A stretch of DNA of 64,000 bases, taken from Ancistrus triradiatus (taxonomy: Eukaryota > Chordata > Actinopteri > Siluriformes > Loricariidae). This document shows positions 1-12,054 of the stretch, one piece after another. The notes below the pieces were generated by a model that was given only the letters and a program-made list of their open reading frames with translations, made no database searches and was not told the DNA's origin. Made by a program: the position numbers and the translations under genes. Positions within the stretch are counted from its first letter, which is position 1; every line of letters begins with the position of its first letter. The stretch is from NCBI GenBank assembly GCA_025084515.1, contig JAJAGP010000364.1, positions 383,261 to 447,260 of the forward strand, written 5' to 3'.

Positions 1-2549
1 TCTAGCAGTTTCTATGGCAACAGTAGAACCAGAATGCTTTGCGTCATTATTAAAGTCTGGCTGTGTTTGTATAATCTCAGATGGGAGAGGGAGAGAGGAA
101 CAGATATGGAATCGAGTGTCATTTAAAATGCATTTCTTGATTTATAAATGAACCCCTGTGTTTAATTTTCTACACTTTGCCTTTACACACAATTTTTTTG
201 TGAATGTTGTCTGATTTTTTTAACGTGCACTTATAACGTGGACATATGGGCATCACTATCGTTGTGTTTGGATTTTTGTGACTGTCATGTCAGACTGGGG
301 TTATACAATATCTTTTCTACCACTTTATCTATAGCCTGTAACATTACATCCTTAACCAGAAAGAACTACTGAAGCTGCATAAGTAATATCCTGACATTTA
401 GCAATTGTTTAACAGCATCTGTTCCCTCTTTTTACTTAAAGGACACAGTTGTTTGTGTGGTTATCAAGTGGTTATTAGTGTAGTTGCCAGAGTCTTTGTA
501 TAGGTTGTATAGGAAGCTAAACTCAACAGAGTGCAGTGCTCAATAGGATCTGCAAGTCTGCGAGTACATCTGTTTTGTATTAATAAATAAGCAGTGTTAA
601 CAATGATTTGGTCCTGAGCAGGAGTAGAATTGATTAATTAAGTCAGTGTTATGAACAAAGATAGGGTATTGTGGGAACTTTGTTTTGTAGGCAGACAAAT
701 GATATTCACAGTGAGAAATGGCTGTTAGAGGGGGTTGTAGTCAGAGGCGTGTGAGTGGCATCCTGAAGACATAGACATTGGATCAGTGAAATACAAAGGA
801 TTCCTGAAGGAAAGAGAAGTAGCCACAAGACAGCTACAACACTTTATTGATCCACGGGGAAAGGGATGTACCCTTTTGCAATGTCTTTTGCATACAATAC
901 AGATTGCATATTGTTAAGATAGCTTGTTAAGATTATTATAACAGTGGAACTCCATTGTTATATTGGGGGAATTCTACTGCAAAGATAGTTTGTTTTGTCA
1001 CGGTTCAACAATAATGATTATCAGAATGCCCGGGGCCAGGAAAACATGACATTGGGACAGCAGCAAGAAATTTTGTTTATATGGTGTGTGGTCAATGCGA
1101 TGGTCAGTGTGATGGCAGAACAATGCAAGTGAGGTCAATTCACTTGAATATTTAACTCTTCTCCATGCATTAAGTGGTCTTATCCATTCGCGTGTCCAGT
1201 CAATACAAACCAATGATATTATCTGTTGACAACAACCTCATAGCGAGACATGCAGAAACATGCCTAATCAAAGTGAGACCATAGCTTCACACCTTCAGGG
1301 AAAACTCCGCTTTCATAGTTCGATTTTTACCAGAAATGTTCTGCAAAGTTTCCAGGGAGTATCCTAACAACAATAGACAAAAGTGGTTCTCTTTTTTTTT
1401 TCTCTGAAATGCAAATTTTAGAAAACAGTTGCTTGAGTGTCACAGCAAATCTCTGTAAACATTGTGTGTATAGCAGTGAGAAAAGCCATTTCCATGTTTG
1501 GACCACTGGTGAAGCCAATTTCAGTTGGCTAGGGTCAACATCAGCAACAAGGACATTATCTGTTCCTGCAATGGACCGGTGCCCCATTCAGTGTACATTC
1601 TTGTCTGATCCTTCAGAATTTGACGAAAGGCCCTTTGCGACCCTGACCAGGATTGAAATCATAAAAAAATAATTTTGACTAAAAAGTTGCTTGAGCAATT
1701 ATTTTTGATTTTCAGTATTTTTCTACATTAACCTTTGTGCACACTGTCTTTAATAAGTTTAAAGGGTTACACCTTTTGCCTAATGTGGAGAAAAACCTAT
1801 GAATACAATTGCTGCATTGGCCATGGGTATGATCCAGTATATAAAGTTCACCTGAACAGCAAGTATTCTACTTTTCATTAGTATATTGTTGCAGCAGAAA
1901 CAGTTTACTACCAAATGGGAATCTTCAGTGGATATTAAAGCTATGGTTAAGAATTGCTATTTTATCAGACAGTGGTCAGAGCCAAATACCATCACTCAAT
2001 CATGTTCCATTCCAGACATCGAACTAACATAAAGTACTATTGATTAGCTAGTAGTGCCAAAGTAATACTGTACTTCTCTTTTGTATGTTGAGGGCTAGAT
2101 TTGCAAATTCTCTGCAACATTGGGTATGTAGTTTTAATTCAGTGTGGTTGAAGTTTATGTGAATACAACTCCTATTTAGTTTCCTGGTTTATAAGCAGTC
2201 ATAAGCAGCTTCCCATAATAGTCAGAATGGCCCAGTGTCATGCTGAGGACTCTTTAAAACAATATCTAGGACAATGTCTTTTTTATCCTTTGCACTTTTG
2301 TTGTACCTGCTCTTTGTATGTATTCTTATCTTATTATTACAATAACAATGTAAATGCAAATATCTGAAATACAGTAACATGGTACAGTATGCCATGGTAT
2401 GTTTAAATGTACCATGGCATATTTATGCCCACGCAAAGTACTGTATGAACAATGTCAGACCAAACAATGACCCTGTTTAAACTCTCGTTTTATGCATCTT
2501 GGGTATCAGGATTGTATTTGGAAAGGACTGAGTCACATAAAAATGCATG
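1..2549. other. No gene recognised; probably ATG16L intron
   Basis: AT-rich sequence upstream of the first recognisable ATG16-like exon. I looked for the exon that should precede it, which would end with a segment like the GSDWTRVVF of the family, and did not find it here, so the stretch is probably intronic. Around 1560-1660 there is a degraded fragment (GGTCAGGGT-like text and, on the other strand, TGAATGGGGCACCGGTCC) resembling a dispersed fish SINE/LINE tail that recurs near 18.8 and 63.4 kb. Short ORFs here show no family resemblance. Confidence 0.5.
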
Positions 2550-3290
2550 TACAGTGGTACCTCGGTTCTCGACCACATAGGAACTTTTTGACTAGAAAAA
2601 TTTGTCTTGGTTCTCGTTATTTGCTCAGTGCACATGCTTAAACTTCTTTGAGTCGAGCCATGTGACTCGTTTCAGCCGAAACTCAATTCAAGATTTATGA
2701 TTCACGATTCATTACACAGTGATTCAGGTTCACAATAGCCTTGCTCAGTGAAGATCTCCCCACTTTGTTTATCATGTTTTTTTTATTTTTATTTTACATC
2801 TACATTACTGTATTCTTGCTCCATGGGTCCTAAAAATGTTAGGAATTGAATGTTCCAGAACACAGGCTGCAATTAGCTTAGCAGCCATGCTAGCACCCTA
2901 AGTTCATCAATAAAGTGTTTTGCTTTTACTTTTTACTGTCAATCCATTACTCAGTAAATTACATGAGATGATTCAACACTTTATTATAAAATAAGCTTCT
3001 TGTTAATGATTTTGGCCAACTGTAGGTTAATGTTTTAACATTGTTTTAAACATTAGCTTACTTATCATTACTTATCATGAGGCAGAATCTCCATCTGCAG
3101 GTGCCATAATGTAACTGCCAACTTCAGCCTTGTCTCCGCTATGATACACCAGACAAGATTTTCTGGGGGTCTGGGATGGATTAATTCAATTTACATTATT
3201 TCTTATGGGAAAAATTTGTTCAGTATTTGTGTTTGGTTCTCGACAAGTCTTCTGGGATGAATTAATGACGAGAACCGAGGTATCACAATG
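2550..3290. mobile_element. MITE-like repeat with CAGTGGTACC termini (family L, copy 1)
   Basis: The left end reads TACAGTGGTACCTCGGTTCTC. The right end is its imperfect inverted complement, with CGAGAACCGAGGTATCAC just before 3290. A TA dinucleotide flanks the left end, as expected of Tc1/mariner-type insertions. There is no coding capacity. A second copy lies at 46136-46776. Its right end almost touches the left end of the family A Tc1 at 3295. Confidence 0.7.
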
Positions 3291-3294
3291 CACC

Positions 3295-4036
3295 TACAGT
3301 GGGGCAAAAAAGTATTTAGTCAGCCACTGATTGTGCAAGTTCTCCTACTTAGAAAGATGAGAGAGGTCTGTAATTTTCATCATAGGTACACTTCAACTAT
3401 GAGAGACAAAATGAGGAAAAAAAAATCCAAGAAATCACATTTTAGGATTTTTAAAGAATTTAATTGTAAATTATAGTGGAAAATAAGTATTTGGTCAGTA
3501 ACAAAAGTTCAGCTCAATACTTTGTAACATAACCTTTGTTGGCAATAACAGAGGTCAAATGGTTCCCTGTAAGTCTTCACCTGGTTTGCACACACTGTAG
3601 CTGGTATTTTGGCCCATTCCTCCATGCAGATCTCCTCTAGAGCAGTGATGTTGTGGGGCAACACAGACTTTTAACTCCCTCCACAAATTTTCTATGGGTT
3701 GAGGTCTGGAGACTGGCTAGGTCACTCCAGGACCTTGAAATGCTTTTTACAGAGCCACTCCCTCGTTTCCCAAGCGGTGTGTTTGGGATCATTGTCATGC
3801 TGGAAGACCCAGCCACGTTCCATCTTCAATGCTCTCACTGATGGAAGGAGGTTTTGGCTTAAAATCTCACGATACATGGCCCCGTTCATTCTTCCCTTAA
3901 CACGGATCAGTCGTCCTGTCCCCTTTGCAGAAAAACAGCCCCAAAGCATGATGTTCCCACCCCCATGCTGTATAGTAGGTATGGTGTTCTTGGGATGCGA
4001 CTCAGCATTCTTCTTCCTCCAGTTGAGGTTTTTTTT
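3295..4036 (-). mobile_element. Tc1-like transposon, family A copy 1, truncated
   Basis: Begins with TACAGTGGGGCAAAAAAG, the terminal repeat shared by seven copies in the window. The transposase reads on the minus strand. The minus-strand ORF across 3722-4054 contains HGGGNIMLWGCFSAKGTGRL and a VFQHDNDPKHT block, the segment holding the second catalytic Asp of Tc1 transposases. The copy ends near 4036 after the CCTCCA...GTTGAG region, so the transposase N-terminal half and the other terminal repeat are missing. It is non-autonomous and lies in the presumed intron before the ATG16L exon. Confidence 0.88.
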
Positions 4037-4767
4037 AAGCCTTACACTTGACAAGTATTATTGTCAGCTAAATTTAAACATCATTAAACTATATTTCCAA
4101 GGTCTTGTGACAGTATTGGTAGGCTTGTTGATGTTTCAGTTGGTTTATGTGATCGTTTCTGTTTCCAGCGTAAGTAAGTGTTGTCTGAATTCCCTCATTT
4201 GTGTCATTGTTACCTTTATAGTGTTCTTCATTGAACACACTGTATAGCGATTAGTGAATGAGTGGACCATTTCAGACATACCCACAATTTTTTACAAATT
4301 TAAACTGTCAACAAAACTGGAAGTGGGTGAATCAGTGTTTTGAGCCAATTTGCATATTACGCAGGGTAAAGCAGTCAGATTTCAATCTGGCTGACTGGAG
4401 ACACTTTCAACTGTAAGTCTAAGAGCATGTGGTTAAAAACTTATCAGGAAACAATCCAGATATATTGACTATTTTGGATGCGTTCATTAGTGCGGCACTG
4501 AACCAGAGGCTCCAAAAGGCATGAAGAAATAACTTGACATATCTTTTGTCATTGAAAAGGTGTGCTTTCCTAATAATAAATTTGAAAAGAATTTTGTGTG
4601 TTCATTGTAATTACTACAGTCCAGATAACTCAAACTTTGCCTCATACACAACAGTAGACCTGTGAGGTATTCTAAGTAATAAAGTCAAAGTGTACCAGTA
4701 TTTCACATTTCATCATGATAGCTTCACTATCTATAACCAACATTAAGCATTTCTGTTCTGTCTTTAG

Positions 4768-4869
4768 TCCAGATGGAAGTTACCTGGCAGCTGGCTCTGC
4801 AGATGGTGCTGTGTACATCTGGAACATTAACACAGGCAAACTGGAAACCCGACTGCCTGACATGCACAG
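4768..4869 (+). CDS. atg16l2: ATG16-like protein, penultimate coding exon (WD40 blade)
   Basis: The acceptor TTCTGTCTTTAG ends at 4767 and the donor is AG|GTATCC at 4870. The exon starts with the third base of a codon and reads PDGSYLAAGSADGAVYIWNI followed by NTGKLETRLPDMH. This is a typical WD40 repeat and matches the C-terminal beta-propeller of ATG16L proteins, which tether the ATG12-ATG5-ATG16L complex and help direct LC3 lipidation in autophagy. GKLE-RL resembles ATG16L2 while AAGSA resembles ATG16L1, so the paralogue is uncertain. The linked arrestin being ARRB1 favours ATG16L2, since ATG16L2 and ARRB1 share human 11q13. Phase joins exactly to the next exon at 8975 (AG+A = Arg). Earlier exons must lie outside the window. 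Confidence 0.92.
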
Positions 4870-5198
4870 GTATCCACAGGCACTGGAAACAGTTTCTGGC
4901 CTTTGTTGCTAAAAATTTGGGAAAAGAATGTTCTTTTACACTGAAATTATTTTTGTTGACATTGTGGTTGTCTAAGCAATCATTTTGCACTATAACTGAG
5001 GTCTCATAGTACCCCAAACACAAAATAGTCACATGCACTGCTTAATTTGAGCCTTAAATTACTTAAAATAAGGTCAAATTATATATATATATATATCTTA
5101 AAGTGAGGGTGATCAAGCTAATTATTCTAAACATAAGCAAAATAATCGTAAAGTTTCAATACCTTGTAAGACAAAAAAAATCTCATCAGAGAACTGTA

Positions 5199-5823
5199 CT
5201 CTAGAGCAGTGTGGACATGTTCTCCGTCTGGCAATCTGATGGACGAGTCTAGGTTTGGCGGTTTCCATCAATGTGCCAAATGTGTAAAGTTTGGTGGAGG
5301 GGGATTATGGTTGTTTTTCAGGAGTTGGGCTCAGCCCCTTAGTTCCAGCAAAAAGAACTCTTAATGCTTCAGCATACCAAGAGATTTTGGACAATTTCAT
5401 GCTCCCAACTTTGTGGGAATAGTTTGGGGATGGCCCCTTCCAACATGACTGCGCCCCAGTGCAGCAAGGTCCATAAAGACATGGATGCGCGAGTTTGGTG
5501 TGGAAGAAATTGACTGGCCTGCATAGAATCCTGACCTCAACCCAATAGAACACCTTTGGGTTGATTAAGAGTGGAGACTGCGAGCCAGGCCTTCTCGTCC
5601 AACACCAGTGTCTGACCTCACAAATGTGCTTCTGGAATAATGGTCAGAAATTCAAATAAACATATTAAAATTTTTGGAAAGAATTGCCAGAAGAGTTGAA
5701 GCTGTTATAGCTGCAAAAGGTGGGCTAACATCATATTAAACCCTGTGGATTAAGAATGGGATGCCACTCAATTTCATATGCTTGTGAAGGCAGACGAGTG
5801 AATATTTTTGGCAGTATAGTGTA
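5199..5823 (+). mobile_element. Tc1-like transposon fragment, family E
   Basis: This is the 3' part of a Tc1 transposase in plus orientation with several frameshifts. Readable blocks include the equivalents of LAIWTSLGL, FGGGGLWLF(F)SG, PTLWE, FQHDCAPV and DWPA.NPDLNPIEHLW. It ends with a TTGGCAGTATAGTGTA-like terminal repeat. The 5' half is absent. It lies in the ATG16L intron between 4869 and 8975. Confidence 0.8.
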
Positions 5824-5864
5824 TGTTCAGTGCAAAGCAGGCCATTGATGTTGCAAGAGTTTAA

Positions 5865-6161
5865 AAATGTTCTCTGGAGTGATGAATCATGCTTCTCTAT
5901 CTGGCAATCTGATAGACAAATCTGGGTTTGGCAGATGGCAGTAGAATACCAGAATAATGATCTGGGCTGGTTTTGAGGGTTAGTAATAAGAATAAGGATT
6001 GTGAGGGGTTACATGGACGTTACAGCATACAAAGACATTTTAGAAAATTATATTTGTCCAAATTTTTGGCAGAAGTTTGGGGAAGTCCTCTTCCTATTGC
6101 AGCATTACTGTGCCCCTGTATAGAAAGCTAAATTCATTTAGATATGGTTATGTGAGTTTGG
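5865..6161 (+). mobile_element. Second, more decayed Tc1 transposase fragment, family F
   Basis: Starts with AATGTTCTCTGGAGTGATGA, equivalent to the NVLWSDES block that holds the first catalytic Asp of Tc1 transposases, and continues through a degraded central region (TGGCAATCTGATAGACAAAT). It is related to but clearly diverged from the fragment just upstream. It is interrupted at its 3' end by the family A element that starts at 6164. Confidence 0.6.
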
Positions 6162-6163
6162 CA

Positions 6164-7749
6164 TACAGTGGGGCAAAAAAGTATTTAGTCAGCCACTGAT
6201 TGTGCAAGTTCTCCGACTTAGAAAGATGAGAGAGGTCTGTAATTGTCATCATAGGTACACTTCAACTATGAGAGACAACATGAGAAAAAAAATCCGGGAA
6301 ATCACATTGTAGGATTTTTAAAGAATTTAATTGTAAATTATGGTGGAAAATAAGTATTTGGTCAATAACAAAAGTTTAACTCAATACTTTGTAACATAAC
6401 CTTTGTTGGCAATGACAGAGGTCAAACGAGGTCACACTGTAGCTGGTATTTTGGCCCATTCCTCCATGCAGATCTCCTCTAGAGCAGTGATGTTTGGCTC
6501 AACACGGACTTTCAACTCCCTCCACAAATTTTCTATGGGGTTAAGGTCTGGAGACTTCTATGGGGTTAAGGTCTGGCTAGGCCACAACAGGACCTTGAAA
6601 AGCTTATTTCGGAGCCACTCCTTTTTTGCCCCAGCGGTGTGTTTGGGATCATTATCATGCTAGAAGACCCAGACATGTTCCGTCTTCAATGCTCTCACTG
6701 ATGAAAGTTTTTGGCTCACAATCTCACAATACATGGCCCCGTTCGTTCTTCCCTTAACACCGATCAGTCGTCCTGTCCCCTTTGGAGAAAAACGGCCCCA
6801 AAGCATGATGTTTCCACCCCCATGCTTCACAGTAGGTATGGAGTTCTTGGGATGCAACTCAGCATTCTTCTTTCTCCAAACACGACGAGTTGAGTTTTTA
6901 CCAAAAAGGTCTACTTTGGATTCATCTGACCACATGATATTCCCCCAATCCTCTTCTGGATCATCCATATGCTCTCTGGCAAACTTAATTTAAGACGGGC
7001 CTGGAGATGTACTGGCTTAAGCAGGGGGACATGCCTGGCACTGCAGGATAAGAGTCCCTCTCAGTGTAGTGTTACTGATGGTAGCTTTTGTTACCTTGGT
7101 CCCAGCTCTCTGCAGGTCATTCATCAGGTCCCTCCATGTAGTTCTGGGATTTTTTTCTCACCATTCTCATGATCATTTTGACCCCACAGGATGAGTTCTT
7201 GTGTGGGGGGGCCCCAGATCGAGGGAGATTATCAATGGTCTTATATGTCTTCCATTTTCTTACAATTGCACAGTTGATTTATTCACACCAACATACTTGC
7301 CTATTGTAGATTCACTCTTCCCAGCCTGCTGCAGGTCTACAATTTTTTTCCTGGTGTTCTTCAACAGCTCTTTGGTCTTGGCCATGGTTGAGTTTGGAGT
7401 CTGACTGTTTGAGGCTGTGGACAGGTGTCTTTATACAGATAACGTTGTCAAACAATTGCCATAAATACAGATAACGAGTGGAGGACAGAAGAGCTTCTTA
7501 AAGAAGTTACAGGTCTGTGAGAGCCACAAATGTTGCTTGCTTGTGGGTGACCAAATACTTATTTTGGACCATAATTTACAATAAACATATTTAAAAATTC
7601 TACAATGTGATTTTCTGGAATTTTTTTCTCATTTTGTCTCTCATTAGTTGAAGTGTACTTATGATGAAAATAACAGCCTTTTCTCATCTTTCTAAGTAGG
7701 AGAACTTGCACAATCAGTGGTTGACTAAATACTTTTTTGCCCCACTGTA
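6164..7749 (-). mobile_element. Tc1-like transposon, family A copy 2, near full length
   Basis: Both terminal repeats are present: TACAGTGGGGCAAAAAAGTA at the left and its complement ending TTTTTTGCCCCACTGTA at 7749, each flanked by TA. At 1.58 kb it has the full length of the family. The transposase reads on the minus strand, and its start (complement of CTTGGCCATGG) is near 7387. WSDESKVDLFGKNSTRRVWR and HGGGNIMLWGRFSPKGTGRL are readable, but frameshifts break the frame. It lies in the last ATG16L intron. Confidence 0.92.
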
Positions 7750-8974
7750 GGTCTGGCCGTTATGTACCATGTAACAGTACAAAAATGTGCCAGTAGAGAT
7801 TTTGCTATACCATTTATAATGTCGTTTTGTAGATCATTCACGCTATTCTTAGTGGAGTAGAGTGGGCTTTTACTCTGTTTACATTTTAGAGGTAAAGGAC
7901 TCATCATAGATGAGTGAAGATTATGAATTTCTGTTGTGTGGGTAAGGTTCGATTTGCAAAACCCAACACCAAGCAGAAAAAAATCTCTGTAAAGTTTGTC
8001 TCTTCACAGCTATAACTGCAGGCAGCAATGCTAGCAGTCTATTTTATCATTTTATAACCAAGCATGCTAAGTACTATGCCAAAATCAAGATGCTACATTC
8101 AATGGTGAAACAGCGATGGGTGTTCAAAGTAAATCCAAAGTGTGACCACACATTCAGAAGTGTTTGGCTGAATCCTTTGCTAAAGCAATGACTAAATCTG
8201 GCAGATGGCAGGATTTAACGAATGCCATTGCATCTTATATTTGTGAGGACAGTACCCTGATTTATACAGTTTAAAAAGAGCTAGTTAAAATGCTTGATCG
8301 TAGGTATGTACACACATTATTGGTTGTTAAAACACTGGATTGCTGATACATTGTAATGTTGTATATTTAATCTGTCATTTTGCATGTGTGTGTTGCATGT
8401 GAGTAAGTATATACTGTAAACTGTAGTTCCAATTAAATATTTTTGGAATGAGATTGGGTTTCAAGTAGCACTTTATTAATTAATTGGATTAACCAAAGCA
8501 TTATTTCTTCCAAAATTACTATATTGTTATATATACAGTTACAGTGATGTGAAATTATATTTACATTAATGAATATAAAATAATATCAATTTACAGTTAC
8601 AGCTTTTAGCAGTCACCCTCTGATTGACAATTTTGGCAGAGCCAGGACTTGAATCCTCAACTTTCTGGTCAATAGTAAGATGGTTTTAACAGCATACACC
8701 AAGTAAAGGGGACCTGGGCAACTAAAGCTTAGCTTATTGTCTACATTTTTCCCAATTTTCTTACAAAACATTAAACCTGCAATTTATTAGGTTACTTCAT
8801 TATATATGAATGTGTTACCATGTTCTGGGTTGGTAATATAATAAAGGTCCAAAAACCGGTCTTGTTTGTTTCCAAACATTGTTACTTTTTTAAGCTTTAT
8901 GTTTGTTGTTTTGGATGCAATTACAGTATATAAAACTGAGTCATTAAAATAAACAATATTCTATTGTATTTCAG
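7750..8974. other. Intron stretch without a recognised gene
   Basis: This is the rest of the last ATG16L intron, AT-rich. A short segment around 8636-8670 (CAGAGCCAGGACTTGAATCC) resembles a minus-strand tRNA-like B box and may be a SINE remnant, but I cannot define its ends. Confidence 0.4.
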
Positions 8975-9068
8975 ATCCTCAATTAATGCAGTGGCCTGGT
9001 CAATGTCAGGACAGTATGTTGTGAGTGTAGATAAGAGCCGCTACGCCATTCTGTGGAGCGACATCTGA
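8975..9068 (+). CDS. atg16l2: ATG16-like protein, last coding exon and stop
   Basis: The acceptor TATTGTATTTCAG ends at 8974. With the split Arg codon it reads SSINAVAWSMSGQYVVSVDK then SRYAILWSDI and TGA at 9066-9068. This is the final WD40 blade and C terminus of ATG16L proteins, in which the motifs INAVAW and VSVD are conserved in ATG16L1 and ATG16L2. Length, phase and the position of the stop agree with the family. No frameshift is seen, unlike in the neighbouring arrestin gene. Confidence 0.94.
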
Positions 9069-10224
9069 AAGGGAAGTGAGTGGCTGTGCTACACAAGAAT
9101 CAGTGACATCATCCAGTCATTAATGTGCAGTATGGATACAGTCTGGTCCATCCTCCAACCCTCATGTTAAACAGTTTCATTGTACTAGCCTTGTTTTGGG
9201 TTTTTATCCTACAGATCATCACGCTCTGCTTAAACATGTTCACGTCTTTATTCCTTTGTTAACTTTGGTCTATTCAGCTCCCTCAGCATTTCATGTTGTA
9301 CTCTTGGAGTGTGCTTTCCAGGATGTCTATTGTTAGGCTCATTAGCATATTTAGTCTATTTCTAGACTGTTTGTGTGATTGCAGTTGAAGAACACTGAAA
9401 AATGGTTTTGTAGCCTTCATGCATCTTCACAATTCTTCTTCAGAGTTTTTAATCAGGGCATGGTTTGCATGAACAGGGTACACTCAGATGATGATTAAAC
9501 TGTCTGTCTGCCATATTTGAGACTGCCATGATCAGCCAATTGTGTCTGAGACTTGAACACATGTCTCCACTGTTTTTTTTTAATACTTCAGGGCATCTCT
9601 CTAACCCAAACTCTCATCTCATTATGTGGAACACCTAACCTTTGGAGTGGTAGGTTAACATATTTTCTGTAGCCTGGACTTAAGTGATTAATCAGAGTGT
9701 TCCGATATGAAAAGCACAATTTGGACTGATTCAGTTGGTGCATTATTATGACTGAGATCAGACCACAAGGGTTCATAAACTATTCTTGTAACTGTATAAT
9801 CAAGTGGTTCGGCTTAAAGATGAAACACAGTTAAAAATTAGGTATGAGCCTAGTGGCTACTGTATTTTTGGTCATACTTTTGTATTTTCAACTTTCAATA
9901 TTTCCATCCTTAATACTCACTGCTTAATAATACAGAAAAGGACAAACGATACTTCACAGCAGAAAAGGCATATTGTGCGTCACGCGTCTATTTTATACTG
10001 TATGTGTTTGTATTGTGCTGTAGTAACAAAATACAAATTGTGACCTTAAGGATCTGAATTGTGGTGTACTTTAGGGACTTTTGTGGGCATTTTCTAACGA
10101 TCACATTTATATCCTCGTTTTGTTAAATCTGTTTTGTTGAAATTATTTTAAAACTACTTTTTGTTGAAGGTTTCACAAGAAAGAGTCTGGTTTTGTTTAC
10201 ATTTAACAATGCATTTAAAATAAA
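9069..10224 (+). other. Probable 3' UTR of the ATG16-like gene with poly(A) signal
   Basis: Non-coding sequence after the stop codon with no recognised repeat. AATAAA at 10219-10224 is the best poly(A) signal candidate. The real transcript end could be earlier, and only transcript data can fix it. Confidence 0.45.
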
Positions 10225-10439
10225 TTTCTTACCATTTGGAAAGTCACTTTTCTGATTTATTATTACAGATATTCTTCACTTAACCTCCACAATAAGTTGT
10301 GTAAAATCGCATGTCATGTGATCTGGAAGTTGTCCAAACACCTTGTTATATATTGTATTAGCAATGCAATATGGGATACTGTAATGTACCGGCACTGACT
10401 AAATAGCCAAGATGCTGCAGTGTTTCTCATGCATTGATT

Positions 10440-10520
10440 TATTAGGGGTGTAACGGGGCATCGTCACACGATGCAATGTGATGGAATATATGGAAATGTC
10501 ACAATGTCATTGTGGAGACA
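10440..10520. repeat. Possible fragment of a GGGGTGTAACGG-ended hAT-type repeat
   Basis: GGGGTGTAACGGGGCATCGT resembles the end of short hAT-derived repeats common in fish. The opposite end is not found, so this is a weak call. Confidence 0.25.
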
Positions 10521-11644
10521 TCTCATGCATTCTGTTTATGGACATCTAATACAGTTACATTTTTTAACACCAGAGGGTGCAATCATGCATCATATCTGGC
10601 ATATGCACATATACGACATATGGAGATGTTTAAAGATATTTGTATAGCACTTTTCACACACAAAAAGGTGTTTAAAAACTGAGTATGATAACAGTTTGAA
10701 TGCACACATGCCCAAATTGGTCCTTGGTCTAAAAGTTGTCTTAACACTGGGTTTGGCCATTTTCAAGTGTTACATCCTGTTCTAATTTATGAAGGTGTGT
10801 TCCTATAAATAGTATTACAGTATATTGTTCTCTTCTAGAGCGGTCAGTCACTGCGATAGGTTGTGGTAAAAAAAATTTTTATTTTGGGCGATTCTTGAAT
10901 AAGATTAAAGATATGATTTCTCTCATATTTACAGTGTGAGATTAGCATACCTAAACACACATACATTTTTTTTTCATAAACTGTATTAAGCAGCTTTAAG
11001 TTTGCCAGTGACTCTGCAACTTTCTGTAGTATGTCAAAATAAGTACAATGATACATATCCAGATGCATCCAGGAAATCACTTTGATGCTGTTGTGAACCC
11101 GGCCTGACCAACAACGTGTCTGTCATTAGCATGGACTTAAGGTTGCATGGTTGAGAAGTCAAATATGTAAGAGACCACATTGCCTGTGGTGGAAAAAACC
11201 TTTCATAAAAAGCTTTGCGTATTCTTCGCTGTCTGCAATTGAGACTACACAGTCTGGGACAACTAAGTAAGATAGCAAAAGGTAAATTAATATTGTGTAC
11301 TTTAAATAATGGTTTTGGTAGTAATAAGAGTGTAGTCAAGGGGATTCAGTAGGGCTATAGCACTCCTTGCTGTAACAGGCAGATTCCTGCTCATGTTCAT
11401 GTTGTGATGGGTGTTGTGTCTTGACACATTTAGGATGCAGCAACATGTAAAACTTTGTGCTGCTGGACACAGTTACTTTCACATACTGTGGAATACAGTA
11501 CGTTTGAGCCCCTGTTATTTCTGACATTTTTACTACATACTTTAGTACAACTTATTGTCACTACGTACTGTTTCAGTTCATGCCTGAGATATAAAGTTTT
11601 ATGGGTTGTGTTGTAGAATTGTACAATTTTATTGCTGTTGTATG

Positions 11645-12054
11645 TACAGCAGGGGCTGAAAATATGAGACTAGTAAAAATGTTTCTATTCTCCATTTTTC
11701 TTGGATTTAGTACATTTTTCATTACAAATCATATAATCAGCCTAACAATTTGAGTGCAAAGTTTTGCTAAATTTCTGAATGTGTTCATTTTTGATATGTT
11801 ATGTGCACTAATGACAGTGTTGGCCTGGACTCTACAAAGTTGTGTAAAATCTGATGAGCCATGTTATCCCAACATGATTTCACAATATTCCAAAGAGCAT
11901 CTTGTGATGTTACTGAATGCTTGGCTTTCTTCCTCTTCAAATGTCCCAATAATTGCTCGTAGGGGATTTAGCTCAGGTGATTATAGAGGAAAGTCCGTTT
12001 CTCATTTACTCAAATCAGTCAAATGGTCTTCAGGTAGTTGTTGCAACTTTGAGG
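11645..12054 (-). mobile_element. Possible older transposon interrupted by family A copy 3
   Basis: Sequence around 11850-12050 (GATTTCACAATATTCCAAAG, TTAGCTCAGGTGATTATAGA, AGTCAAATGGTCTTCAGGTA) reads in reverse like the transposase-proximal region of a Tc1-type element, with a TTTAGCTCAGG segment equivalent to the conserved SPDLNPIE area. The match is weak and its other side, after 12854, is not clear. Confidence 0.3.

Noticed and set aside
998..1213. Minus-strand ORF starting MVCIDWTREW
   Set aside because: The DWTR motif recalls the missing ATG16L exon, but it is on the wrong strand and the flanking residues do not match.
1409..1672. Plus-strand ORF upstream of the ATG16L exon
   Set aside because: No WD40 features, and it overlaps a repeat-tail fragment. 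Not accepted as an exon.
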